Origin: Humulus lupulus
Taxonomy: Eukaryota > Streptophyta > Magnoliopsida > Rosales > Cannabaceae
Assembly: GCF_963169125.1 (NCBI RefSeq)
Contig: NC_084793.1
Span: 213,492,652-213,556,651, forward strand
Length of the DNA stretch: 64,000 bases
Reading direction: 5' to 3'
Positions 21,855 through 34,267 of this stretch are shown piece after piece; the stretch's first letter is position 1; each line of letters begins with the position of its first letter. Under the pieces are notes generated by a model that was given only the letters and a program-made list of their open reading frames with translations, was not told where the DNA came from and ran no database searches. The translations under genes and the position numbers were made by a program.

Positions 21855-24800
21855 ATGGCCACGGGTAGACTTGTTGCTGGGTCTCACAATAGGAACGAGT
21901 TTGTGTTGATCAATGCTGATGAAAATGCACGGGTAAGAGGCTCTGAAATCACCTCACTTGGACTAATTTTTTTAATTTGGGGGCATACCCATTTGCTCCT
22001 TTATGTTGTATTATGCTTTAGCACTTTTGGAAGTGTTGCAGATTATAAATTTTGATATGGGTTTTGAGTGATGTAGGAATTTTGGGGATTTTAGTTTGTG
22101 GGTTTTTGTTTTCTAGCCCAATGGTTATTTGTTGAATCAGTCATTGTTTATTCCAGTGTTTTTGCTCAAAAGGGACCTTTTTTCCTGTAACTAAATGCTT
22201 TGTTTCTTTTCAAATGTTGCCTGGTTTTAGTGGTTTGAGTCAGGAATTTCAGAGTTCGATCCTCCTAAGCGTTTCTTCTCCTTCATTCTCCTAACTTTCT
22301 GGAAAAAATATTATATTAGAAGTTCAGCAAGTTGTGGTAGTTCTGCATTTGCTGAAAATTGTAAGTGGATTACACAGCAACTTTTACCACAAGACATTTG
22401 AGCATGTTATCTCTCAAGATCTACTTGGATCTAGGTGAAAGAGACAAGATTTGAAGACGGTAATGCCGACTTAGTTCTTCACTTGTGCCCACACTAAAGG
22501 GTTGAGTGGAAAATGAGTGTCGGCAGATGGTGAAAACACTTGTATGCATAGAGCTTGTTGAGTTAATTGTACCATTTGAGTTAATGATCCCATAGACAGT
22601 GATTTTGCATGATAATTAGTTTGGAGGAGAATTATAAGAATGATAGGAGTGATTCTGGTTAACAAAGGTGAAAATTTTGGGGGAGGAAAAGATGGAATTC
22701 TCTTCTTATGTGGATGTTTTCCAAGTTTTTGTTTTCTCCAGGGACACTGTCTTTATTTATTTATAACTGAAATTTACTTAAGTTGGTTCTGTGTAAAAAA
22801 ACAATTGGGATGGAAAAGTTGTTTTTCTTGAGGACTGACCAATATTTTTAATGGTACTCTGTCATTACAGATAAAGTCTGTGCAAGAATTGAGTGGACAA
22901 AAATGTCACATTTGTGGAGATGACATTGAGATTACAGTGGATGGAGAGCTATTTGTTGCCTGCAACGAATGTGCATTCCCCGTTTGTAGGCCTTGCTATG
23001 AGTATGAAAGAAGAGAAGGAAACCAAGCTTGCCCTCAGTGTAAAACCAGATACAAGCGTCTTAAAGGTAAGATTTTCATTTTTAGTTGCTTCTCGTTGTA
23101 ATTCCTGTTTGATCTCAAAAACTTTTTTGACTGGTAATATGACTTGCAGGTAGCCCTCGGGTTGAGGGTGATGAAGAAGAAGATGACATTGATGATATCG
23201 ACAATGAATTTGAGTATGGAAACTATGATGCCTTGGGCCCACATCAAGTCAATGAAGGAATGCTCCCTGCCCGCCATGGTTCACAATATCATTCTTCTGC
23301 AATCCCGGAACGTGAATCCTCTCCCCCTGGTTCTGAAATCCCTCTCTTGACCTATGGCGAGGAGGTATTTAGTTGATTCTTAGTGTCACCTTTATTTTTG
23401 TATTATTGCCAATACAAGTGAGTTGCATTGCAATTAGCTCCTTACATTGTGCCTCCTTTTTAATTTCAGGATTCTGAGATTTCTTCTGGTCGTCATGCTC
23501 TTATTGTACCACCATTTATGGGTCATGGAAACAGAGTCCATCCAATGCCTTATTCTGATTCATCCACACCTTGTAAGTCAGTGTCTGTTTGTTGCATATT
23601 GTTATGCTTTAACAATATTTCAAAATATATAATATTTTTTTTTTCAGAATTGATATTAGATTATTAATGTGTGCAATATTGCAGTGCAACCCAGACCAAT
23701 GGTTCCTAAGAAAGATATTGCAGTATATGGATATGGAAGTGTAGCCTGGAAGGATCGGATGGAAGATTGGAAGAAGAAGCAGAATGATAAACTTCAAGTA
23801 GTAAAGCATCAGGGAGGCAATGATGGCGGAGACTTTGGAGATGAGCTAGATGATCCAGAGTTACCAATGTGAGTGCTTCTAAAAAGCTCTGTTTACAACC
23901 TATCTCATGGCTTACTTTATTCTTTTGTTAATTTAACAATCTTTTCTTTAATGTAATTAGGATGGATGAAGGCAGACAGCCACTGTCAAGGAAGATGCCA
24001 ATCTCTTCTAGCAAGATAAGCCCATACAGATTGCTCATAGTACTCCGTCTTGTAATCCTGGGCTTATTTTTTCATTATAGACTTCTACATCCTGTTAACG
24101 ATGCATATGGCTTATGGTTGACATCAGTTATTTGTGAAATATGGTTTGGTGTATCATGGATTCTTGATCAGTTTCCCAAATGGTATCCTATACATCGAGA
24201 AACATACCTTGATCGGTTATCACTGAGGTAAATATGGTAACCTTGTCTATTGTTGTAAATTTACTTGTCATTCTAATTTCTTTTTGGATTAAACAACTTT
24301 ATCATTTTCCATGAAGTTGGGGGATATCTCCCCCCTTATTTTATTTTGGATATGTCCTGACCATTTACTTTTAATACTTGCAGGTATGAAAAAGAAGGAA
24401 AGCCATCTGAACTAGCTAATATAGATGTATTTGTTAGTACAGTGGACCCTCTGAAAGAACCTCCCCTCATCACTGCAAATACAGTTTTATCAATTCTTGC
24501 TGTTGATTATCCAGTCGATAAGGTTGCATGCTATGTCTCTGACGATGGTGCTGCCATGCTTACTTTTGAAGCACTCTCCGAGACATCAGAATTTGCTAGA
24601 AAATGGGTTCCCTTCTGTAAGAAATATAATATTGAGCCTAGGGCCCCAGAATGGTATTTCTCTCAGAAAATGGACTATCTGAAAAATAAAGTTCAACCAG
24701 CATTTGTTAGGGAAAGACGAGCAATGAAGGTTTGTGGCTTATTTCCATGTGTTCTTTAACTGAATTGATTTTACTCCATTAACTTATAATATTACAAACT

Positions 24801-27800
24801 TATTTTCTGTCTCAACAATTTTCCAGCCAGTTTTTTTCTTTTTGGCTTAGTTGTAAAATACTGTCCAATTCTCATTAAATTGACAGTATTTATTTTTCTT
24901 ATTTGTTTGGCAGAGAGACTATGAAGAATTTAAAGTCAGAATAAATGCATTAGTAGCCACTGCACAAAAGGTTCCCGAGGACGGGTGGACAATGCAGGAT
25001 GGGACTCCATGGCCTGGGAACAATGTGCGGGACCATCCTGGCATGATTCAGGTGCGAGAACATTTCTTGTGTTGGATATTGACCACTTTGTCCCCTGTTG
25101 TTATAGTTTTCCAAAGTACATTCATTAATCAAATAGGCGAAGTTTAGTTGAATTGTGTAAAATCAACCATCTTTTTATGTTAACTTTTAATAAATTTGAT
25201 AGTTTGTTTATGTTGAAGAAAGAGAAGTTGCAATATGTGTTCCTAGTTTGTGCTTGCTAATATCAGTTTTGCTGTTTCTTTGCAAATTAATTGCCTATCA
25301 TAATGTCACATAAACTATAGTTACGTTTAAGCATCAAATTAAGAAAGTGTTCATGTACAGGTCTTCCTTGGTAATAATGGTGTTCGTGATCTTGAAGGAA
25401 ATGAGTTACCTCGTTTAGTTTATGTGTCTCGTGAGAAGAGACCTGGCTTTGATCACCACAAAAAGGCTGGTGCCATGAATGCTTTGGTAAGCTTATTTTA
25501 TTTTTATATATATAAATAATCCAGAGACGATCACTTTTTTGCTACTTATGTTGTCTTGCTTCTTTTTGTAAAATTAAAATCTAGAGAAAAAAAAATCCTG
25601 AGTGGAAATTTTTTTTGCTTCATATGCTGAGTTGTCTTGAATCTATCTTGTAGATGCGAGTTTCAGCAGTTATTTCAAATGCTCCTTATCTACTCAATGT
25701 TGATTGTGATCACTACATCAACAACAGCAAGGCACTTAGAGAAGCAATGTGCTTCATGATGGACCCTACATCAGGAAAGAAAGTCTGCTATGTCCAGTTC
25801 CCTCAAAGATTTGATGGGATTGATCGTCATGATCGATACTCAAATCGGAATGTTGTGTTCTTTGATGTATGTGTGCAACTTTTCTGTAATTTGAAATTGG
25901 ATTCCCCCCCTCTTCTTTATTGTTGTTAAAACCCTTATATTTTCTCTAAACAGATCAACATGAAAGGATTAGATGGTATACAAGGACCAATATACGTCGG
26001 AACTGGGTGTGTTTTCAGAAGGCAAGCACTTTATGGATATGATGCACCTACCAAAAAGAAGCGGCCAAGTAGGACCTGCAATTGTTGGCCAAGATGGTGC
26101 TGCCTGTGTTTTGGTTCTAGAAAGAAAAAGAACACAAAAACAAAGAAAGAGAAAAAGAAACCAAAACACAGGGAAGCATCCAAGCAGATTCACGCTCTTG
26201 AAAATATTGAAGAGGGAATTGGAGGTAAAGATTAGCAAGTTGCTATAATTAAGTATATCTGTATATATATATTATTTAAAATAGAACGCCGGAGCTGATA
26301 AGACATTGTATTGTTATTGCAGAATTGAATCCTGAAAAGGCATCCAATATGTCGCAAGTGACATTGGAGAAGAAGTTTGGGCAGTCTCCTGTGTTTATAG
26401 CATCCGCAATTCTAGAGAATGGTGGAGTTCCTCACAATGTTAGCCCTGCATCTCTACTAAAAGAAGCCATTCAAGTCATCAGCTGTGGTTACGAGGATAA
26501 AACAGAATGGGGAAAAGAAGTAAGTGAAACAGTAATAATGTATTCTGAAGTTATTTTCACTCACTTAAATCTCCTTATTTTGACCCCTAAACTTCTGTAT
26601 CAAACCAGGTTGGATGGATATATGGTTCAGTTACTGAGGATATTCTGACTGGATTCAAAATGCACTGCCATGGCTGGCGGTCTGTATACTGCATGCCCAA
26701 AAGACCCGCATTCAAGGGTTCAGCTCCGATTAACCTCTCAGATCGTCTGCACCAAGTTCTTCGTTGGGCACTTGGATCAGTTGAGATCTTCTTGAGTAAA
26801 CATTGTCCAATTTGGTATGGCTATGGAGGTGGATTAAAGTGGTTGGAACGCTTCTCTTATATAAACTCGGTTGTATATCCTTGGACCTCCCTTCCGTTGC
26901 TTGTCTACTGTTCTTTGCCTGCCATCTGTCTACTCACTGGGAAATTTATTGTCCCCGAGGTAACTCCCTCATTATTTTTTTTCCCTTATCAGCAGTAAAT
27001 TGGTCAAGATATCTATTTGTATAATAATATGTGATAAGGTTTTGTTATCATGTACAAATTTATATTATTAAAGTCGAAATCAAATTTTTTTTCTTGAAAA
27101 CTGAAATGCTTGTGCATTTGTGCTTTTGTTCTACATCTTATTAGTTGATCCTTGAAACTGCTTATGGACATAATGAACATTTGTTGATGGAAATACATCT
27201 GTTTTGCAACTTTAGCATGACTACCATAGCATACTCTTAATGGTAATAATATGCTACAGTGTGTTCTAATATGTGCTCTTATTACAAATGTGCAGATCAG
27301 CAACTATGCAAGCATTCTTTTCATGGCTCTCTTCATATCTATAGCAGCAACTGGTATCCTTGAGATGCAGTGGGGTGGAGTCAGGATTGATGACTGGTGG
27401 AGAAATGAGCAGTTCTGGGTGATTGGAGGTGTCTCATCACATCTCTTTGCTCTTTTCCAGGGTCTGCTCAAAGTTTTGGCTGGTGTCAACACAAACTTCA
27501 CGGTCACCTCAAAGGCTGCCGATGATGGAGAGTTCTCAGAGCTGTACATCTTCAAATGGACATCACTCTTGATCCCTCCCATAACCCTGTTGATAGTAAA
27601 CCTAGTTGGTGTTGTGGTTGGGATTTCTGATGCCATCAATAATGGTTATGATTCATGGGGTCCACTCTTTGGTAGGCTATTTTTTGCTCTCTGGGTCATC
27701 ATCCACTTGTACCCCTTCCTCAAAGGTATGCTTGGAAAACAAGACAGAATACCCACAATTATTGTGGTCTGGTCCATTCTTCTGGCCTCAATCTTAACTC

Positions 27801-27877
27801 TCATGTGGGTGAGAATAAATCCATTTGTTTCAAAAGATGGCCCTGTCTTGGAAATCTGTGGTCTAAACTGTGATTAG
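21855..27877 (+). CDS. CESA6: Cellulose synthase A catalytic subunit, CESA6-like (primary wall)
   Basis: A plasma-membrane family-2 glycosyltransferase; polymerises UDP-glucose into beta-1,4-glucan as part of the rosette cellulose synthase complex. Exons: 21855-21932, 22871-23066, 23150-23364, 23470-23572, 23685-23868, 23961-24227, 24384-24729, 24914-25051, 25361-25486, 25654-25866, 25954-26224, 26323-26519, 26609-26959, 27296-27877. All are GT..AG and in phase, giving 1088 residues; the family usually has 1080-1100. RING-like zinc finger: C38, C41, C57, C60, C65, C68, C80, C83. Two N-terminal membrane helices (about 283-301, 308-327). Catalytic motifs: DDG 401-403, DCD 568-570, TED 787-789, QVLRW 827-831. 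FTVTSK at 963-968 sits in the gating loop region. A Lys-rich class-specific region lies near 655-700. C-terminal helices end in CGLNCD. The N-terminus ([15 protein letters not shown]) and tail place it in the CESA6/2/5/9 clade, which works with CESA1 and CESA3 types in primary walls. No break seen. Confidence 0.97.
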
Positions 27878-28250
27878 GATACACATTAAAATAAAAGAAG
27901 CCTAGGTTTGTTCCAGTCTCTGTTCTTCATTCTGTGTTGCAGAAGCGATTCGTTCCTCTAACTTTGAGATGTTTCACTCCATTCCAGATGGGAGGGACTA
28001 AGAAATTTTTGTGGGTTTAATTATATATAGTATGGGGGTGTAGATAAAGAGGGGTTGGGGGGATGATACATTGCTATTTGTTTTATTAATTCTTTTATTT
28101 TTGTTTCTGTGGGGTCTTTGTAGGGTTTTGCTTTGTTTTGTTGATCTTGTTAGATTCTGTATCTTAGGACAACATTGGATTATTATTTATTCCCTTAGTC
28201 TTAAAAAAAATAGGGGCTACATACGGGTGTCTCAAGAAATCAGAATTGGT
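27878..28250 (+). other. 3' untranslated region of the cellulose synthase gene
   Basis: AT- and T-rich sequence follows the TAG at 27877. AATAAA at 27890-27895 is close to the stop. T-rich and GTTTTG-rich stretches at 28070-28200 resemble plant far-upstream polyadenylation elements. The true cleavage site is not determinable here. Confidence 0.5.
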
Positions 28251-28756
28251 TCTTGTTCATCAATGTACTGGTATCTGCATACCACTCATTCGAACTTATT
28301 TTGCCATAAATGTGTTACTTCTAATTTTAAAAAATAGAACTTATGGGATCTACTTTGTTTCTTTTGTCATCTTGTTGCATCAAATCTTAAAGCGATTAAT
28401 GTCTTTAAATCATGACTTAGTATTTTTTTTCAATATTTTCATGGGGGTGAGTTCTTATCATGACGATATTATATTGGGAGTTCTCTTGGTCACTGTTTCC
28501 ACCAACTATAGAGTTTCCATCCCCACTTATCCTGTGCCTCCGTACTAATGCCAAATCAACTGATCCTCGATCCAAAAAAAAAAAAAAAAACTAAACAATA
28601 TTAAATATTAAGTCATGATCAATGGGCCAAAAATAGTTTAATTACCTTAGATTCCAATATCTATCATCATCTATGAGATCCGCCACTAATGGGAAAGAGA
28701 TCGATTAATCATGGAAAACCAAATTAGATCCACACCGATAACAAGCACCAAAACCA
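28251..28756. other. Intergenic, no gene seen
   Basis: AT-rich sequence with a ~19-bp A-run near 28572-28590. Short ORFs have no recognisable content. Confidence 0.5.
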
Positions 28757-29515
28757 TTAATCATGGCAGGGCTTGGCCTTTTCAGCTTGTTTCTTTTCAT
28801 CATTATAATAGCATTGTTTGTCCACCAAATGGCCTAGTTTATGGCGGTGGGAGCAAGTAGGTCTAGGCTTATTGTTCCTTACTTGAGGAATGTTAGTTGA
28901 AAACTTTTGTTGAACCGCCACCGTGATGGGGGTTGAACTTATGGGAGAGATGCCTATGGAACTTTGCCTTCCTTCTTGACAAACCATACAATTTTTTTTA
29001 GATAATGAATTAAGAAGAAGGATTTGAGCTCTTGATTATAGTAGTCAAGTAATTTTTTCATGTCACCACAAGAACAGATAGAGATGGATGAAATTCTTTA
29101 AATTCATCCCATTTGGAACATCGTTCCATATATCAAACTGTCAAATAACATTCTGCTTTCAAATATAGTAGAAGAAACCGAATCAAGCAACCATGACATA
29201 ACCATGCATGTTGTTTCACCTTGTCAAAGAACCAAAAAAAGGATTTGTAGGAAATGGATGTGAAAGAGCCATCTATGAATGACGTTTTCTTCTTTGCAGT
29301 GCCACAAAAATGACACGCTTTCAAGATTGATAATTGGAATAGAAGAGGAGGGAGGAAACAAGATCAAACCATACCAGGGTGATCTTTTCTCTTTGGTACT
29401 TAAATGGTCGACCAGAGTAGTAAATCGATTTGCAGCAGACTGTCTCGCCATTTTCAGATGTTCCCCAAGTGCTTTGATCATCAGTATGAGCTCGAGCCAT
29501 AGCTTCAATCTTTAA
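28757..29515 (-). pseudogene. C4: degraded Copia gag fragment
   Basis: On the minus strand from about 29515, pieces in several frames read as Copia gag. GTAKKKTSFIDGSF (about 29290) corresponds to the family's AKNK.GF.DGS motif. MVCQEGRQSSIGIS (28987) is followed by PTCSHRHKLGHLVDKQCYY, a damaged CCHC zinc knuckle. Frameshifts separate the pieces. It ends about 0.9 kb from the cellulose synthase stop and points toward that gene. Confidence 0.7.
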
Positions 29516-29833
29516 GATGAAAAGTTATAAACTCTCATACCATATTACTTGTGAAGACAGAATGAGAAAGGAAAAGCTTTATTGAATAAATACTTGTGTG
29601 CTCTTACAACAGGAGAGAAATAGGCCTTCGTATAGGCAAGGATACAAATCAAACTCCAAACTTGTTTAGTACTAAAAGTTCGGATAAAAGCAGCTAACTT
29701 TCGAAATCCTATACCACTCCCATCTTCTTTTTGTGATACAATTTATCTCAGTTCAGTCAAAGTATTAATATTTTGTTTTGTCTTCTATACATGCCTCATC
29801 AAATCCGAGCTTTCATAAGCTTACTGTTCATTT
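29516..29833 (-). mobile_element. C4: probable LTR and primer-binding site
   Basis: The minus strand beyond the gag reads TATGGTATGAGAGTTTATAA, a TGGTATGAGAG-type Copia primer site (plus 29533-29548). Sequence from about 29549 to 29833 should then be LTR, with a GAATAAATAC signal-like stretch. Its outer end is uncertain because the 81-bp tandem repeats start at 29834. Confidence 0.5.
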
Positions 29834-30062
29834 CACAAATAAATAAGGATTTTAAACTCATAGACAATATAGTTTGAACTTATCTATACAAAGATTCTTA
29901 TCTATACAAAGATTCACAAATAAATAAGGATTTTAAACTCATAGACAATATAGTTTGAACTTATCTATACAAAGATTCTTATCTATACAAAGATTCACAA
30001 ATAAATAAGGATTTTAAAATCATAGACAATATAGTTTGAACTTATCTATACAAAGATTCTTA
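29834..30062. repeat. 81-bp tandem repeat, nearly three copies
   Basis: Copies start at 29834, 29915 and 29996 with CACAAATAAATAAGGATTTT. Each unit contains a shorter internal duplication (TTATCTATACAAAGATT twice). The last copy runs into the C1 LTR (TTCTTATGAG). Copies one and two are identical as far as I can read; copy three has one change. Confidence 0.92.
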
Positions 30063-30291
30063 TGAGAGTACAAAGAGAAAAACAGAGAATATGTGAATCA
30101 AAGCCTTTGCAAAAGTTGCAAGACTCAGAAAATGAAATGGTATTTATAGAGGAGAATCGTACAATAGAGTTGAAAAGAAAGCTTAAGAAAAATAACAAAC
30201 TAATCAGTTACAACAACCAAGATTAGGGCAGTAAACTAACTGATTAGACACTTAAGCTAACTAATAAATGAGCTGTCATTTTCTTTCTTAT
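30033..30291 (-). mobile_element. C1 3' LTR
   Basis: It matches 56020-56280 from AGTTTGAACTTATC to CTTATTA. The polypurine tract (minus GAGGGGGGATAA) lies at about 30292-30302. Its outer end is embedded in the 81-bp tandem repeats. Confidence 0.75.
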
Positions 30292-30304
30292 TATCCCCCC
30301 TCAA

Positions 30305-32248
30305 GCGAAAGGGTGAAGGAGACATTTTCAGCTTGTGTTTCAGGTAATAAAATCTGTCAATGGAGAGACATTTGGTGAGAATATCAGCCACTTGATCAAT
30401 AGAAGGAACATATCTGACCTCCAATTGTGTAGCCAAAATTTGGTCCCTTACAAAATGTAGATCTACCTCAATATGATTCGATCTCGCATGGAAGACCGAA
30501 TTGGTTGCAAGAGAAGTTGCCCCGTGGTTGTCGACCCAAATTATGGGAGCTGCTGAAAGAGGAATATGCAGCTCAGAGAGAATAGAAGTCAGCCACTTCA
30601 CTTTAGCTACTGTATTGGCCAGAGATCTAAACTCACTTTCGGTACTCAGTCGAGCCACAACTTTCTGTTTCTTGGCTGACCATGATATAAGATTTTCTCC
30701 CAAAAATATGGCATAACCCTCTGTTGATCTTCAGTCATCAATGCAGCTTGCCCAGTCTGTATCCGAATAGACTTCAAGACTAAGATGTAGAGCTGGTTTC
30801 AATAGTAGTCCATCATGAATAGTTCCTTTAAGATACCGTAAGAGCCTCTTACATGCTTCCCAATGTATTGATGTAGGAGCATGTATGAATTGGCTAAGCT
30901 TATTAACAATAAAAACAACATCTGGCCGAGTTAATGTAAGATATTGGAGAGCACCAAGAGTACTCCTGTACAAGGTTTGATCACCAAGAGTTTCACCATG
31001 TTGTAAGGAAAGAACATGAGAAGAGCTAGTAGGACTTGGGGTTGGTTTTGCACCCTCAATGTGCAACTTTGACAACAAGTCTGCAATGTACTTACTCTGG
31101 GAGAGATACATGTCTGTAGCATTACTTAGGACTTCAACACCTAAGAAATAGTGAAGAGAGCCCAAATCCTTTAGTGAAAACACCTTGTTCAAATCTGATA
31201 TGAGTTTGGTAATTAGAGTTGAGTTTGGTCCTGTGACCAAAATGTCGTCAACATACACCAAAATGATCATAAGGTTTGAGCCCGAGCCATGAATAAACAA
31301 GGAAGTATTAGATTTGGAAGCTACAAAACCTTTGCTGGAAAGGGTGTTCTTGAGTTTATCATTCCAAGCTTTGGTGCTTGTTTAAGACCATGCAAAGCCT
31401 TATTTAGTCGACAAACATAATGAGGCTTGTGAGGGCCAATAAACCCTTGTGGTTGCTCTATAAAACAATTTCTTGTAGCTGTCCATGAAGAAAAGCATTG
31501 CTCACATCTAGTTGAGTAACAGGCCAACCAAAGGAAATCGCCAAAGTAAGAATGATTATGACCGTGACAGGCTTCACAACAGGGGAAAAGGTCTCTGAAA
31601 AATCAATCCGTGGAGTCTGTAAGTAGCCCTTAGCTACCAAACGAGACTTGTATTTGTCAAGAGATCCATCAACTTTAAGTTTGACTCTAAAGGCCCATTT
31701 ATTTCCAACAAGACTCATAGAGGGGTCATAAGGCACAAGGGTCCAGGTACCATTCTGAATGAGAGCATTGTATTCCTGTTGTATAGATTGAAGCCAAGCT
31801 GGGTCAGCAAGAGCTTGCTTCACTGTAGTGGGCTCTTTGGGAAGCAAAGATTCAGGTAAAGGGTGTCGTGTTGCTGCATACGCCTTGGGTTTGTAGATGC
31901 CAAACTTACTTTTGGTTTGCATTGAATGAGTGTTGGTAGGCTGAGCAACAACTCGTATATCTTTAATAGCAGGAGACACCAACTGATTTGAGGATGCAAC
32001 AGGTAAATAAACAGAGGAAACAACCTGTCGAGGAGCTGATGTAGCAACAAAAACATCATTAGAGGCAAGAAGAGCTTCTGATACACTAGTGGAACCAGTA
32101 GGAGCTGGTTGAACAGGAACAAGAGAAGCAGCTACTTAAGGTTGATCAATAGATGGTGTGGAATTGTCAACAGCTGGTGTAAGTGGGCGTGTCACTTCAT
32201 GTTGAGTTGTGATTGGAAGTGGCACCTCAGGAGCATCAACATGCATGT
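30305..32248 (-). pseudogene. C1 reverse transcriptase and RNase H, broken
   Basis: Minus-strand pieces in order. 31982-31458: [20 protein letters not shown], then [14 protein letters not shown] and the RT start through [15 protein letters not shown]. 31527-31321: the EQPQGFIGPHKPHYVCRLNK stretch. 31300-30731: [12 protein letters not shown], the catalytic YVDD box, then [20 protein letters not shown]. 30703-30257: the RNase H end with ADILTKCLS. Frameshifts near 31490 and 31310 and a stop near 30730 break the ORF. Copia pol would copy element RNA into cDNA; this copy is inactive. Confidence 0.85.
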
Positions 32249-33543
32249 TGATTAACACCCAAACGTGACTTCCACAAAGTGGTAGTCGTAGTATAGATGG
32301 ACGGTCGATTCCACAAGGAGGAAAAGAGACAAAAAGACAAATAAAACGGTTAAAATGTAAGTAATATAAGGACAAACAATATTTTTGTGGATTTGTTTGT
32401 TTGAAGGATTAAAATAAAAGACAATAAACAATAAAAAGGCTTGGTGAGGCATCAGGGTTCCACAATATATTTTGGTCACCTATTTACTTTGATAATTTGC
32501 AAATGTATTTGAGTAATAAAATTCCATGCTTGAAGTACATGCACATGTTATTGTTATAAGAAACCTAGAATCGACATAATTCCATTGACAATATGCAGTA
32601 AAAGACTACTCACAAAATAACAAATTAAGATCGCATGCTAATACTATTGTTATGAGAAATCTAGAAGCGACATTATACCATCTCGAAGATAATGTAGTAA
32701 AAGACTACCCACAAAATAATAAAATTAATATAAATTATTTTACTGAATCTATATAAAATTAATAATAAATATTAATTGCTTAAATAATGATAGAAATAAT
32801 AAACTCAAATATTTGAACATTACAACACTTTTATAAATTCAAAATAAAAAGATTACAAAATACAAAGCTTCACCCCTATCCTCATCAAAAGAAAACTCTA
32901 GCCTAAGCTAAAAGTCATTCTCACATTTTCCATTGAAAATGTGAGAAGACAAAGCTAAGAGATAAAATGGAGAAGAGGAAATAGAGAGAAAAGATGGTAG
33001 AGAGAGAAGTGTGTAGAAAATATGTGTTTCCAAATGAAAACTACATCCTATTTATAGGTGTAGAATACAAATAAATTATGGTGGAAATAACATGTGGCAA
33101 GCTACCATTGGTTGAGAGGGAAACACATGGATTGCTAATTTTTTGTTGAAAAGAAGACAATTCTATTGGTTGAAAATGAAACACATGGATTGCCAATGTT
33201 TGGTGGAATGAGTTGTAATTGACATCTCTTATTAGTGGATAAGAAATTACATGGATTGGTGACATGATATCTTCATGAATAGGATTGGGCTTTTTCAAAT
33301 TGGGGTTGACTTCTTCAAAATGCCAGCTTTCTTCATTTTCTTCCACTTTTACTTCCTTTTCTTTTTTGCTTTATTTTATTAAACCAAAATTGTATCATTT
33401 TCCTACAAAATGAAAACAATTAAATCCAAATTAAATATTTTCATTTATAAAATATATCACATTAATTCCATAAAAATATTAATTAAAAATTAATTTAATT
33501 TGACAATTAAAATTAATAAATGTGCATTTTTGACCGTTAATCA
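32249..33543 (-). mobile_element. S2: solo LTR in C1, TSD CATGT
   Basis: The ends TGATTAAC and GTTAATCA are perfect inverted copies, and CATGT flanks both sides (32244-32248 and 33544-33548). A minus-strand TATAAATAG lies at about 33048-33057. It has no internal repeat or ORF, consistent with a solo LTR of 1295 bp. It is related to S1 (52574-54495) by similar ends and an AT-rich first third. Confidence 0.75.
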
Positions 33544-33548
33544 CATGT

Positions 33549-34267
33549 TGTTAGTATGAGATAATGGTGAAGTAGTTTGAAAACTTGCATATGGAAAAAG
33601 ATGAGCCACAAAATGAGTTACCTGCTGAGATGAGGATTGAGAGATGACAGCTGGAAGTCTGTCTCATTGAATTGAACATTGCATGCTATATATATGCGGC
33701 CAGCAACATTTTGACAAAGATACCCCTTGTGATTGATAGAATAGCCCACAAAGACACATTTCTCTATCTTGAAGTTGAGTTTGTTGCTGAGATAAGGTCT
33801 GAGATGTGGGAAGAAGACACAACCAGATGGCTTCACAAAATTGTAATCAAGAACTTTGGAAAATAAACACTCATATGGTGAAATGTTGCCTATAATTGGT
33901 GTTGGCATACAAATGACAACAAACACTAAGGTTTGAAAAGCAAGCCACCAGTAGGATAAATCAAGACCGGACTGAGCTAGTAAAGTAAGTCTAGTTTTAG
34001 TGATGTGCTTGTATTTTCGCTCTGCTCTACCATTTTGTTCTTGGTCATATGGACAGGGGTGTTGAAAGTGAATACCTTGAGACTCTAAGAACTTAGAGAA
34101 ATGTCTGAATTCTCCTCCCCAATCAGGCTGAACAGTCTTTATGGATAGCTCAAATTGATTTTCAACAAGTTTCTTAAACTGTAGAAATGTCTCAAATGCT
34201 TGAGATTTAAGAGACAAGGGAAAAACCCATGTATACCTACTGTAATCATCCAAGAAATGGATGTAGT
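33549..34267 (-). pseudogene. C1 integrase core, C-terminal part
   Basis: The minus strand starts at the C2 insertion point within [17 protein letters not shown], then [13 protein letters not shown] and [20 protein letters not shown] (the rve domain with D and E residues). It continues to [19 protein letters not shown] and [12 protein letters not shown], ending near 33618. It would insert cDNA into chromosomes. Its upstream half lies beyond the C2 insertion. Confidence 0.85.

Noticed and set aside
27304..27639. A 111-codon minus-strand ORF inside the last CESA exon
   Set aside because: It is a shadow of the conserved CESA reading frame; no promoter or recognisable protein.
28572..28590. A-run downstream of CESA as the tail of a processed retrocopy
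   Set aside because: No spliced coding sequence precedes it and no target duplication is visible.
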